Positions 36,270 through 44,547 of a DNA stretch of 64,000 nt are shown here, piece by piece. Under the pieces are notes generated by a model. The model worked only from the letters and a program-made list of their open reading frames with translations. It ran no database searches and had not been told where the DNA came from. The DNA is from Microbulbifer variabilis (lineage in GTDB: Bacteria; Pseudomonadota; Gammaproteobacteria; Pseudomonadales; Cellvibrionaceae): assembly GCF_023716485.1 (NCBI RefSeq), contig NZ_CP092418.1, positions 2,649,001 to 2,713,000 of the forward strand, read 5' to 3'. The number at the start of each line of letters is the position of its first letter. Position 1 is the stretch's first letter. Made by a program: the position numbers and the translations under genes.

Positions 36270-36314
36270 TTGCGAATATCGCAACTTTTAATAAAAAGAT
36301 TGCGAATAACGCAA
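36270..36314. promoter_or_regulatory. Pair of operator-like palindromes
   Basis: TTGCGA-ATA-TCGCAA (36270-36284) and TTGCG-AATAA-CGCAA (36300-36314) have centres 30 bp apart, about three helical turns. They lie between the divergent genes at 36151 and 36348, the latter encoding a helix-turn-helix regulator that probably binds them. Confidence 0.75.
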
Positions 36315-36347
36315 CGATTCCTATAATTTGACCATTCTGTAACCAAT

Positions 36348-36731
36348 TTGCGGTTTAAATATGGCGTACAGAAATTGAACAAAACCAAACTCTCCGACAT
36401 ACATCGCAGACGTATCTCCATTGCCAATCGATTGAGAGAATGCCGTATCTGTGCCGAAATCACCGGCCGCGATTTAGCAAATCGAATAGGTATCCCCGCC
36501 TATACTCTTTCCAAGATGGAAGCGGGCCAGCAGACAATCCCTGTAGAGCTACTGGCGGCTTGGTGTGATGCCTTGGGCATTTCCACCAATGAGGCTTTGG
36601 GTATTCACGAGACAGAGGGGGGATCATTGGCAGAGCTGGTCAAGCAGTTTCGGAAACTCAGCTCCCGAGGGCGGGAGCTGGTGTTGGGACATATAAAATT
36701 AGTTGAGGAGATTGAGAGGAAAAACCGATAA
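36348..36731 (+). CDS. XRE-family transcriptional regulator
   Basis: A 127-residue protein with a Cro/CI-type helix-turn-helix (ISIANRLRECRICAEITGRDLANRIGIPAYTLSKMEAGQQTIP) at about 23-66 and a C-terminal helix that may dimerise. No ATG is in frame before the domain; a TTG at 36348 is taken, with another TTG at 36375 as alternative. The double palindrome just upstream suggests autoregulation. Whether it is the phage repressor or an accessory regulator is open, because a second regulator lies at 42693 by the integrase. Confidence 0.85.
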   Translation: MRFKYGVQKLNKTKLSDIHRRRISIANRLRECRICAEITGRDLANRIGIPAYTLSKMEAGQQTIPVELLAAWCDALGISTNEALGIHETEGGSLAELVKQFRKLSSRGRELVLGHIKLVEEIERKNR

Positions 36732-36775
36732 AAGATCGTCAGCCCAACCTAGTAATCTAACTACAGCTCTTTCTC

Positions 36776-37369
36776 TTATGCTGTACGAAGTCTCTCTGTA
36801 CGGCAAGGATTGTCCCCTCCCTCTTCAATACCGTGTTCTCGACAACAAAGAAAGTGCAAAACTTGGGGCCCATTTAGTCTCCCTAGGATATTAAGAACAT
36901 CAGCGAGATAACAACCATCATGATTTAAACCATGTAGCCGATTACCTCCATCCTTCATTCGTACCCCCATTTTAGCCCCATAGGTTGCATCTATTGCGGA
37001 CAGCGAATAATTGTAAACCGTCCCACCCCCCTCCGTTTCTGTAGGAAAAGCCTGTTTAGGAGATATTTCAAACTGCACTAACTGATTAGGTTCAGTTTTA
37101 CCAGAAAATGTTTTGAAATTTACAGTTTTTTGGTGCTCATCGAAAACAAACTTTCGCAATGAAGGACGACCAACCCTAGTTATTTCGTTGTAAAGAGAGA
37201 CTGCTCTCTGGGCGGCCAAACTAGTTCCGATAGCCGTGTAAGTAAGGAGTAAAACGTTACCCGGTACAGTAACCATTTTTGACTGATCATCTTCTAAAGC
37301 AATGAGTCCAGGCTGAAAGCCCCCATGAAACCATGCCGTCCATTCTAATCCGCTGTATTTTTTTGACAT
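36776..37369 (-). CDS. Unknown protein, likely cargo
   Basis: A 197-residue protein starting MSKKYSGLEWTAWFHGGFQP with AGGA/GAAGAA sites upstream. It appears mixed alpha/beta with no membrane segment or recognised motif; a Cys/His-rich end (FLCCREHGIEEGGDNPCR) could bind metal. It is tail-to-tail with the XRE regulator, between the late activator and the replication region, where P2-like phages often carry accessory genes. Confidence 0.6.
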   Translation of the reverse strand: MSKKYSGLEWTAWFHGGFQPGLIALEDDQSKMVTVPGNVLLLTYTAIGTSLAAQRAVSLYNEITRVGRPSLRKFVFDEHQKTVNFKTFSGKTEPNQLVQFEISPKQAFPTETEGGGTVYNYSLSAIDATYGAKMGVRMKDGGNRLHGLNHDGCYLADVLNILGRLNGPQVLHFLCCREHGIEEGGDNPCRTERLRTA

Positions 37370-37664
37370 TTCTTCTTTTTATCCTTTTTTATTAAACACA
37401 AATACGTAGACGCTTGCTCATCCTCCCCTACAAATAGCAATATGGGACATTAAAGTTTCTACTGTAACAATTTAAATGTCGCCACCTCATTTATACTATT
37501 AGCACATAAATACAGACTTTAAAATTGACCTACGAAAACCTTCTTTATCACCCACCTATTACAACGGATTACAAGTAGCCAGATAACAGATAATTACTCG
37601 AAACTTTATGATCAAAACCTGAACAAGCGATAGCAGCAGCCAGTGAAATTGCAATTAAATATTA

Positions 37665-37901
37665 CTAAACCTTACCTATATCTTCTTTTGCCTTATCCTC
37701 TAGCCAAGACTTACCCCTTTCTATTGCTGTTAACTTTGTAGTGCCCGAAACAGGTAAACGCATATCACCAACACAGGCACGGAAAACCAGGTCCGTACCC
37801 TCAACATCTAACTCCGCTGTGACACCAATGCTTAATAAAAAATTGGCTCTCTCTGCGATGGATCTTATTTGCTCGTAGGCTTGCATTTGTTCGTCTGTCA
37901 T
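37665..37901 (-). CDS. Small phage protein, unknown
   Basis: A 78-residue acidic protein (MTDEQMQAYEQIRSIAERAN and on) after an AAGGAAGG site. The 295 nt downstream, to the start of the gene at 37369, hold no gene. It is the last member of a leftward early operon that starts at the 39180 gene. Function unknown. Confidence 0.6.
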   Translation of the reverse strand: MTDEQMQAYEQIRSIAERANFLLSIGVTAELDVEGTDLVFRACVGDMRLPVSGTTKLTAIERGKSWLEDKAKEDIGKV

Positions 37902-37916
37902 TTTTTATCACCTTCC

Positions 37917-38165
37917 TTAGTGAATACTTTGTTTCCCTGGGCACATCCTGCTGTATTTGTGATCTGCGGGCTTAAGCTCCCCAAAATCAAAGGCAGTGGC
38001 CGTGAAGAAAGCCAACTCAAGAGTTATTAGTGAAAACTCCTTACCTTCTGATTCGGTTAACTTAATGCCAGCTTTGAGTTTTTCCCGAAGTTCAGAAAAC
38101 CGAGGAATGATATGAGAGAACTTTTCTTCCAGAGCGGGAACAACCCCTACAACTAAACTAAGCAC
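37917..38165 (-). CDS. Small phage protein, unknown
   Basis: An 82-residue protein (MLSLVVGVVPALEEKFSHII and on), overlapping the preceding gene by 8 nt. It has helical segments and a short C-terminal Cys/His stretch. Part of the leftward early operon next to the replication genes. No family recognised. Confidence 0.55.
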   Translation of the reverse strand: MLSLVVGVVPALEEKFSHIIPRFSELREKLKAGIKLTESEGKEFSLITLELAFFTATAFDFGELKPADHKYSRMCPGKQSIH

Positions 38166-38595
38166 TGGCCACCCCTCCCAACTCCCGGTTTAAATCTTTC
38201 AATTGATCCGCACGGGCTTCATGCTCCAGAAAAATTTCCTGTGCGGCTCTCAGTTCCTGAACAGCTTCTTCCCTGCTTACCGTGGTGGTATCCGGGCAGG
38301 CGATACGCTCGCGACACAAAGCCAGTGCCAGGCGTACGCGCCGGGCTTCAGCGATATCGAGTAAAAAGACTTCTTTAGACATAGCGGTTTCCTCACTGTT
38401 GAACGGTGCAAATTGTTGCGGGCGCTGCCCGCGATAGGTGTAAGCGGCCTCACGGAAGAGACAGCCAAATATCAATTCATCGCGCACCACCTGCTTCCAG
38501 CTGCAGGCACTATTGATCTCGGCATTATTGAGCCAGGCGTTATAGACCTGGTGTTCGGTGACGGTGTGGTAGAGCTTCAAGGCGCGCTGACTCAT
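38158..38595 (-). CDS. Phage protein, unknown (early operon)
   Basis: A 145-residue protein from the ATG at 38595, which overlaps the previous stop (ATGA); the frame is open further upstream but that start would lie deep in the preceding gene. It starts MSQRALKLYHTVTEHQVYNA and ends with a helical, charged region (EEAVQELRAAQEIFLEHEAR). An internal MSKEVFLLDIAEARRVRLAL could be a second start. Function unknown. Confidence 0.6.
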   Translation of the reverse strand: MSQRALKLYHTVTEHQVYNAWLNNAEINSACSWKQVVRDELIFGCLFREAAYTYRGQRPQQFAPFNSEETAMSKEVFLLDIAEARRVRLALALCRERIACPDTTTVSREEAVQELRAAQEIFLEHEARADQLKDLNRELGGVASA

Positions 38596-38852
38596 AGCGC
38601 TTCGGCCTCCCTGCGCATTTCCCATACCTGTTGTTTCAGCCGGTTCAAACGGCTGCGCATATCCTCGGCCATCCCCCTGCTCTGCTTCTTCAACCACTGC
38701 CCTATCTCGTAGCGGGTGCGGGTACACAGCAGGTACCAGGCAAGGCAGTTGCGGCGGTGGTCCTCGCTATGGGGGTCTGTGGCGGTCGCGATTAGGTCGG
38801 GCAAACAATTTATTCCCAACTTCAACAATGACGGATTACTCATCTTCGTCAC
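38592..38852 (-). CDS. Small phage protein, unknown
   Basis: An 86-residue, partly basic protein (NCLAWYLLCTRTRYEIGQWL) preceding the 38158 gene with an ATGA overlap and overlapping the 38836 gene by 17 nt. Such compact overlapping genes next to the phage primase are typical of P2-like early operons. No activity can be assigned. Confidence 0.55.
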   Translation of the reverse strand: MTKMSNPSLLKLGINCLPDLIATATDPHSEDHRRNCLAWYLLCTRTRYEIGQWLKKQSRGMAEDMRSRLNRLKQQVWEMRREAEAL

Positions 38853-39180
38853 CTACGACCGGGAAGGCTCGTGTGATTTCGATATGTGGTGAGGCAAGTG
38901 CAGCTATCTCGCTGGCATTGGTATCTATGTGACTGATCACTTGGTTACAGGCGGTTTTAATACCCTCCTGCTCGTAGGCATTTAGCAGTGTCCGCAGTAG
39001 CTTCTTCGCCGCCGTACCCTGTTGTGGGTCCTGCTGAACCAAATGACAGCACAGCGCTGTAAGGTCGGCGGCAACCATGCCCAGCTTGCGAGAGTCCACC
39101 AGTGCGCGGTTACCGGTAGTCAGGCTGTAGAACAACTTCCAAATCCGGTCCTTCTCTTTGTCAGTCAGTGCGCGATTCAT
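38836..39180 (-). CDS. Phage protein, unknown (first of early operon)
   Basis: A 114-residue helical protein. The ATG at 39180 has GGAAAGGA upstream; the frame is open 12 nt further. Content such as DKEKDRIWKLFYSLTTGNRA and GMVAADLTALCCHLVQQDPQ shows no known motif. It heads the leftward cluster behind the GGTAAC-rich region. Confidence 0.6.
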   Translation of the reverse strand: MNRALTDKEKDRIWKLFYSLTTGNRALVDSRKLGMVAADLTALCCHLVQQDPQQGTAAKKLLRTLLNAYEQEGIKTACNQVISHIDTNASEIAALASPHIEITRAFPVVGDEDE

Positions 39181-39192
39181 CGTCCTTTCCAT

Positions 39193-39578
39193 TTTTTAAA
39201 GGGGGGGGTAGCGGAAACAGGTAACTTTTACTCCGTATCCTCTACAGGCCCCGTGGCTACTGGGTTTGAGTGGTTACTTTTTGGGGTAACTTTTGGTAAC
39301 CGGAGGTAACCTAAAAAGGTAACCAGCTCTAACCCTCTGATTTATCTAACTTTTTTGTTTGCTTATTTTTTGCTCTATTGGTAACCAGAAATTACTTCTC
39401 AGTTACCTAAAAATTACCTAAAAGTTACTTTTTTCTAATGGCCTGAAAGCCTTGACACCTCTAGCTTTCCGCCGTTTTTGGCCCTGCGGTTACTTCGGTT
39501 ACCCGATTCCGCACACCCCGGCCAAAATCTGCTTTACCCTCCCTATATGCGTGCGGGCGCGCACGCGAACCTGCCTGT
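39193..39578. repeat. GGTAAC-rich iteron-like region
   Basis: Between the primase gene and the next early gene, GGTAAC or its complement GTTACC (including GGTTAC/GTTAC forms) occurs about ten times in 290 nt, at roughly 39220, 39272, 39285, 39295, 39305, 39318, 39380, 39402, 39488 and 39498, in an AT-rich background with an 8-G run at its left edge. Clustered short repeats beside a replication gene suggest an origin or a binding array for a phage protein. No gene lies here. Confidence 0.65.
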
Positions 39579-42233
39579 CTAGACATTTCGTGGTTTCTTG
39601 AAAATCCAGCAATGCATGGTTTTGTTGAGGGTTGGAGACTTGACCTTGCGCATCTCCACGAAGGGGTATTGCAGGGAGTTCACGAGCAGTTTTTTCAGCC
39701 GTGCGAACTCGAGAAACTCCTGGCCGTGCTTCTTTGCCACATCCTGAAAGTGGGCAAAGTTAATTGCGATCTCATGCTGTTTGTTGATGCTGTGGTTGAG
39801 AATTTCAATAAAAACATCTTCGCTATGCGCTTTTGGATCGTGCTGCAGGTTTAGGTAGTCGTACATTTCCCAGAAACGCTCTACCAATGGATGGTCCTTG
39901 GAAATTCGGCCCTGACGGTCCAGTGCTCTTTGGTAAAGATAAGTTTCTAAGCCGCGCAGAATGTCATCTTGGATTTGGGGAATAACGTGCTTAAGTGCCA
40001 CAGCACAAGCCATGATCTGTGCATGGTTTTGAATTAGGCGGCCAAGATTGGCTTTGATTCCACCCTTGTCATAGAAGCGCTCTCGGTAGTGAGCGTACGC
40101 CTTTTCATAAGTTGTAAGAATCTCACGCTCTTTACCCAGCGCAGCCGGTAAAAAGCCGGCAACTTCTTCACAAGTAACCTGGTTAAACCAGCGGGCCAGC
40201 TGTTCCGATTCACGAGAGTGGTGCTCTCGGGTACAGTGGCAGTGAACGATACGTTGAATGATGGCTTCCGATGCCTCTACCCGAGCGTTCTGCGCGATCA
40301 CCAGGGCCCCCTGGAACATCGCTTCTTCAGTATCGTTACCGCGCTTGGCAACGCCGAGGGTTCCCAGGCCACGTCCATCAAACAGGGGTTTCAGCTCGTC
40401 AAACTGAAATTGCTTATGCTTTGCATCACCCCCTTCATCACCTCGGTCTGACTCAATCAGTACGATAGGCAGATTACTAACCTGAGCGAAGGCACGACGG
40501 CGACCGGCAGGAGAGCCCTTTGCTGGGTCCATACCTTCATGATTGTCTCGCCCTACCAGCTTCCAGCAAAACTCTAAAAGTGTGGACTTGCCTGCTCCCG
40601 GCTCCCCTGTGACTTCCAGAAACGGGAAGGATTTATCACGGCTGCGAATTTGCTGAACGAACAAGGAGCCCAACCAAAAAGCCAAGGTTGCCAGTCCCTG
40701 CCAGTGGAACACTGTGAGGAAGTTGTTAAACCAACCCGGTTTATGCTCGCCTCTGTGCAGGCGGAAACCACGAAAGCTAGTGCGGATACCGACGCCTGCC
40801 GCTTCCAAATAACCTTCTTTATTCAGCTTTAAATTACGGCCTTTGTGATATCCAAAGTCGCCATAGACGTAAACGCCGCTTTGAGGCTCATATCCGATAT
40901 AGGGAATGGATTTCACTACAGTGATACGGCGATTTAGCCATCGATCCCGCAGAATTTTTAGATCTTTAGCAGAGCCGTCAAAAGTTCCGCCCAAGCTATT
41001 GTTCAGCATGGCTTTATGGAAACTGGAGGGGGTATCAATATGACCCCCTTCCAATTCTACGAGGCCCTGCGGATTACCGTTGGTATAGCTCACTCGAAAC
41101 ACGTAGCGACGCTCATCTAGGATGTCGTCTACCAGAGCGTAAAGAAATTCCGGTACGAAATTAGAAATACTCTCGATACTGGTGGCTGAAAGAAATTCTC
41201 GGCTGTGCTGATTGTGGTCAAACTCTTCACCGTCGAGGTTCTTTGCCAATACATCTGCGTTCACCTTGGCACTGTATAGACAGCTTTTATGGTCAAAAAC
41301 CAGATAGTGGCGCTTTTGCCAAGCGTAAAGCATGGTAGATTTTTCAGCGGGAGACTCGGCCACAAATACACGACCCCGCCATAGGCATTGTTCTATGGTT
41401 TTATCATTGAGCTTTTTTTCTCTATAGAGGTCATCCCAGTCTTTTTTGCTACCTGTGAGTGCTACCTCAACGGTTTCGCCTTTTTCTTGCAACTCCTTAC
41501 GATATTTAGCCAAGTGCTTACGCGCACCCGGTTCGTCATCGTAGGCCAAGTGCCAGATAATGCCCTGTCCGATATTTTTCTCAATTAACTCTCTCGGTAA
41601 ACCGGTACAGGAAAATGCACTTACCACTTTATATCCTGCCAAGTGCATAGCGATGCAATGGAAAATTCCCTCAACAATAAACACTTTATCCATAGGCTTA
41701 ATGACTTGCCCAGGTGGTGCCCAGTGTTTATCCGTAGTGCTGCCTCCCGATTTAAAGTGCGCCTTTCGTCCCGCTGTTTTCACATGGGCATTATCAATAA
41801 TGCGCTCCCAGTAATTCTCCTTACTGTCGTAAAGATAGAAGCGCACTGTTTCTGCCCAGGTACCGTCCGGCAATTTGTAAAAACCTTGCTCAAACCAGTC
41901 TTCGATATCAGCAGAGGGAAAGCCACGCTTAATAGATAAGTAGGCCCTAGCTGTCGCTTTGGGGTCTTCATTCGTTGAGGGGTAACGCTTGGAGAAATTT
42001 TCAAAAATGTCGGGATAACGATCCCGCACCCTTTCTTGATACTGACATTTATCCTCGCGGTCACAACGCAGGGTGATCGGCTTATTAACTTTGATCCATA
42101 GCGTTTTCTTGTCACATTTTGGACAAACCCCCCGCAGGACCTCTTTATCACCAGTGCCATTGCGAACCAGCTTTAAGCTGTGGTCGTTTTCCAGAGCTTC
42201 TAACACGTCGCGGTTTATTGCGCTGTAGTCCAT
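39579..42233 (-). CDS. Phage primase-helicase replication protein
   Basis: An 884-residue replication protein. An N-terminal zinc ribbon (CPKCDKKT...CDREDKC) and a Toprim-like segment (VFIVEGIFHCIAMHLAGYKV) indicate primase activity. A central unknown region precedes a C-terminal AAA ATPase with Walker A GEPGAGKSTLLEF and Walker B VLIESD, like DUF927-type helicases. It differs from the P2 gpA rolling-circle initiator, so replication is probably of a different mode. The ATG at 42233 follows an AGGG site; a GTG 9 nt upstream is possible. It follows the small HTH gene closely. Confidence 0.88.
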   Translation of the reverse strand: MDYSAINRDVLEALENDHSLKLVRNGTGDKEVLRGVCPKCDKKTLWIKVNKPITLRCDREDKCQYQERVRDRYPDIFENFSKRYPSTNEDPKATARAYLSIKRGFPSADIEDWFEQGFYKLPDGTWAETVRFYLYDSKENYWERIIDNAHVKTAGRKAHFKSGGSTTDKHWAPPGQVIKPMDKVFIVEGIFHCIAMHLAGYKVVSAFSCTGLPRELIEKNIGQGIIWHLAYDDEPGARKHLAKYRKELQEKGETVEVALTGSKKDWDDLYREKKLNDKTIEQCLWRGRVFVAESPAEKSTMLYAWQKRHYLVFDHKSCLYSAKVNADVLAKNLDGEEFDHNQHSREFLSATSIESISNFVPEFLYALVDDILDERRYVFRVSYTNGNPQGLVELEGGHIDTPSSFHKAMLNNSLGGTFDGSAKDLKILRDRWLNRRITVVKSIPYIGYEPQSGVYVYGDFGYHKGRNLKLNKEGYLEAAGVGIRTSFRGFRLHRGEHKPGWFNNFLTVFHWQGLATLAFWLGSLFVQQIRSRDKSFPFLEVTGEPGAGKSTLLEFCWKLVGRDNHEGMDPAKGSPAGRRRAFAQVSNLPIVLIESDRGDEGGDAKHKQFQFDELKPLFDGRGLGTLGVAKRGNDTEEAMFQGALVIAQNARVEASEAIIQRIVHCHCTREHHSRESEQLARWFNQVTCEEVAGFLPAALGKEREILTTYEKAYAHYRERFYDKGGIKANLGRLIQNHAQIMACAVALKHVIPQIQDDILRGLETYLYQRALDRQGRISKDHPLVERFWEMYDYLNLQHDPKAHSEDVFIEILNHSINKQHEIAINFAHFQDVAKKHGQEFLEFARLKKLLVNSLQYPFVEMRKVKSPTLNKTMHCWIFKKPRNV

Positions 42234-42243
42234 AGCGCGCACC

Positions 42244-42456
42244 CTACTTCTGCTTAGGCTTGGCTGGGTCAGCCTCTAGGCACATACGCGAAAGCTGCAA
42301 CAGATTGATCATCCGATAGCGGCCGATCTTGATCGTTGGCAAATAGCCTCGATCAACCTGTGCACGTACTGTCTTTAGCGTGTGGCCGGCATCAACTGCG
42401 TACTGCTCCTGAGTACAAACCGGGATTTTGATTGAAGGTACTGAGTGCTCTGACAT
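42244..42456 (-). CDS. Small HTH protein, excisionase/AlpA-like
   Basis: A 70-residue protein with a winged-helix-type motif (TQEQYAVDAGHTLKTVRAQVDRGYLPTIKIGRYRMINL), as in Cox/AlpA excisionases. It is divergent from the repressor-like gene at 42693 and begins the early operon with primase. Strong ribosome site (AGAGGGA). In P2 the equivalent Cox both excises the prophage and represses the lysogenic promoter. Confidence 0.82.
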   Translation of the reverse strand: MSEHSVPSIKIPVCTQEQYAVDAGHTLKTVRAQVDRGYLPTIKIGRYRMINLLQLSRMCLEADPAKPKQK

Positions 42457-42540
42457 TCCCTCTACTCCTCTTTGGGGTAATATGAGTCCTTATGGGGTAA
42501 TATTTACACCCAACAAGAAACTCTATGTCAACTCTTTTTT

Positions 42541-42576
42541 GTTCTTTATTAACACCAAATAGTTCTTTATTTACAC
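42541..42576. promoter_or_regulatory. Direct repeats in the lysogeny switch
   Basis: GTTCTTTATTAACAC (42541-42555) and GTTCTTTATTTACAC (42562-42576) differ at one base and are 21 bp apart, two helical turns, between divergent regulators. They probably bind one of the two proteins. Related GGGGTAATA elements lie on both sides. Confidence 0.7.
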
Positions 42577-42692
42577 TTTTGGCGGGTTTCTGATTAATGA
42601 AAGGGCTTGTACTACACCTTTTCTTGTAGATAGAACTTTTTTTGGTGCATTATTTGCCCAGTAAAGGGTAATAAAGAGGCACACGCCAGCTA

Positions 42693-43043
42693 ATGGGTAA
42701 GACTTCAAAACTAAGGGCCGGTGATCGATTACGAGCGATCAGGGAGCTGACTGGATTAACGCAGAAAGAGTTCGCAGAGCTCTTAAAGCTTGAACTTGTC
42801 CATTTGAAAAATATGGAATACAAGAAAAACCGCGTTACGGAAGAGTGCTATGAGGCGGTAGGCTTTACCTTTCCCGAATTATTACCATGGTTTGTCTACG
42901 AGGGCCCTGTGAACCTACAAGGATTACGGAACAGCGACAATAAGTTGTGCAAATTTATTGCCGCTCGCATTGACGCAGGATTAGTTCCAGAGGGATATTT
43001 TTCTGAGGGTTCGATCAGGGATGGCGATACAAAAGAAGGCTAA
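42693..43043 (+). CDS. Repressor-like XRE-family protein
   Basis: A 116-residue protein with a Cro/CI-type HTH (GDRLRAIRELTGLTQKEFAE) at about 10-29. The C-terminal half has no protease signature, so it resembles the P2 C repressor class, which is not RecA-cleavable. It is divergent from the excisionase-like gene and overlaps the integrase by 23 nt, consistent with lysogenic co-expression. Confidence 0.82.
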   Translation: MGKTSKLRAGDRLRAIRELTGLTQKEFAELLKLELVHLKNMEYKKNRVTEECYEAVGFTFPELLPWFVYEGPVNLQGLRNSDNKLCKFIAARIDAGLVPEGYFSEGSIRDGDTKEG

Positions 43044-44040
43044 TGGCCGATGGCAAGCGGATTGCCAACCTGAAGGCCGCGGTGGCAAGAGAGTACAGCG
43101 GACCTTCAACACCAAAGGCGAAGCCCAAAGATGGCTTACCGCGCAAAAAGCCGCAGCAGATCGCGGCGAGTGGTCCCCGCCAAAGAGAGACAATCGTACC
43201 ATTTCACAATTGGTTCACGAATGGTATGAACTGCATGGCCACACGCTTAAAGACCACACCGGACGCCTAAATTACCTGGAAAATACAGCAAGGTGGCTGG
43301 GTGATCCCAAAGCCATCAATTTCACTGCTGAAGACTGGATTTTGTACCGCAAGCGGCGGCTAGAATCTCCCAACGAACAAGGGAGACAACCATGTGCCAG
43401 AACCATTAACCATGAGCACACCTATCTGAATGCGGTGTTCAATCGCCTGATATCGATTAAAAAGTGGACACATCCCAACCCACTTAAAGGGGTTCCCAAA
43501 CTTCGGGTGGCCGAACCACCACTTACTTTTTTAAGTGTCGAACAGCTCAAAGCCCTGGATGCAGCCCTGCTCCAGGCCCGTAACCCAAATGTCAGAACTA
43601 TCACCCGTATCTGTTTGGCTACTGGTGCCCGCTGGTCTGAAGCTGAAACCCTAGAAGCGGAACGGATACACCATGGCAAGATTGAGTTTGTAGATACCAA
43701 GAATGGCAAGAACCGCAGCATCCCTATCAGCCGCGATTTGGAATCAGAAATACTGAGCGGGCGCCCCATTTCGGGCCGGCTCTTTGTAGGTACCAACTTC
43801 CGCGCCTTCCAGGAAGCCCTGGCCAGAGCAAAGCTAAAACTACCCAAAGGCCAGCTAACCCACATCCTCCGCCACACCTTCGCAAGCCATTACATGATCA
43901 ACGGCGGCGACCTACTCAAGCTAAACAAGATTCTGGACCACTCCACTATAGAGATGACCATGCGCTATGCGCATTTGTCGCCGGAGCATTTGGAGGATGC
44001 GGTGGAGAGGAGTGCGCTTTATTCGCTTGAGAGATCTTAA
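43021..44040 (+). CDS. Tyrosine-type phage integrase
   Basis: A 339-residue site-specific recombinase, P2-like. The N-terminal arm-binding domain (MAIQKKANGRWQADCQPEGR and on) is followed by a core-binding domain and a catalytic domain with Arg in ATGARWSEAE, H-x-x-R in ILRHTFASHY, and His and Tyr in LDHSTIEMTMRYAHL. It lies 1.5 kb from the right attachment site and is responsible for the tRNA-Ser integration. The 22-bp repeats at 11169 and 45475 are its probable arm sites. Confidence 0.95.
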   Translation: MAIQKKANGRWQADCQPEGRGGKRVQRTFNTKGEAQRWLTAQKAAADRGEWSPPKRDNRTISQLVHEWYELHGHTLKDHTGRLNYLENTARWLGDPKAINFTAEDWILYRKRRLESPNEQGRQPCARTINHEHTYLNAVFNRLISIKKWTHPNPLKGVPKLRVAEPPLTFLSVEQLKALDAALLQARNPNVRTITRICLATGARWSEAETLEAERIHHGKIEFVDTKNGKNRSIPISRDLESEILSGRPISGRLFVGTNFRAFQEALARAKLKLPKGQLTHILRHTFASHYMINGGDLLKLNKILDHSTIEMTMRYAHLSPEHLEDAVERSALYSLERS

Positions 44041-44184
44041 CGTGATAGAAGTATGTTTGATGAGGTACAACACTTGTTGATTTGGCGAATTTTCGACCAG
44101 CTGGCGAACATGATATAAAAAACAGCATAGAGCAAAAAATTTTCTAAACCGGCTATTAAATTCAAATTATACAGGGGAGTTTTC

Positions 44185-44439
44185 ATGAGCTTTCAGCACC
44201 AAATACAAATGACTTTTGGAACAAGTTACCTAGAACCAACTCATGCGCAAGCACAAAAAATCGCTAGGGATTTGCTATCAGCCTATAGAGAGGGAAAACT
44301 TAATACTCGACAGGATTGCTTTGAAATAGTAAAGCGTCACTGCCCATCTGCTGGCACATATTTTCGAAGAGGCTTAGACAATTCAGATCTAAACACGCTA
44401 TTACAGCTCGCACTAAGTACAATAGAGGAAACCAGTTAA
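44185..44439 (+). CDS. Small unknown protein (right-end cargo)
   Basis: An 84-residue helical protein (MSFQHQIQMTFGTSYLEPTH and on) with a strong GGGGAG site. It lies between integrase and attachment site, outside the phage operons. Not recognised. Confidence 0.6.
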   Translation: MSFQHQIQMTFGTSYLEPTHAQAQKIARDLLSAYREGKLNTRQDCFEIVKRHCPSAGTYFRRGLDNSDLNTLLQLALSTIEETS

Positions 44440-44547
44440 GGCTTCCTCCCAGTGCGACACAGTAAGTAAAGCTTATGTTTTAGGTGTGACAATGCCAGAA
44501 GCAATCATGCACCACTTATTAAAATAGCTGTTAAAGAGGGAAACTCA

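Noticed and set aside
36703..36894. Short plus-strand frame after the XRE regulator
   Set aside because: Mostly antisense to the better supported 36776-37369 gene, which has a good ribosome site.
39181..39580. Possible CRISPR array because of the repeated GGTAAC motif
   Set aside because: Repeats are only six bases, irregularly spaced and in both orientations; there are no spacers or cas genes.
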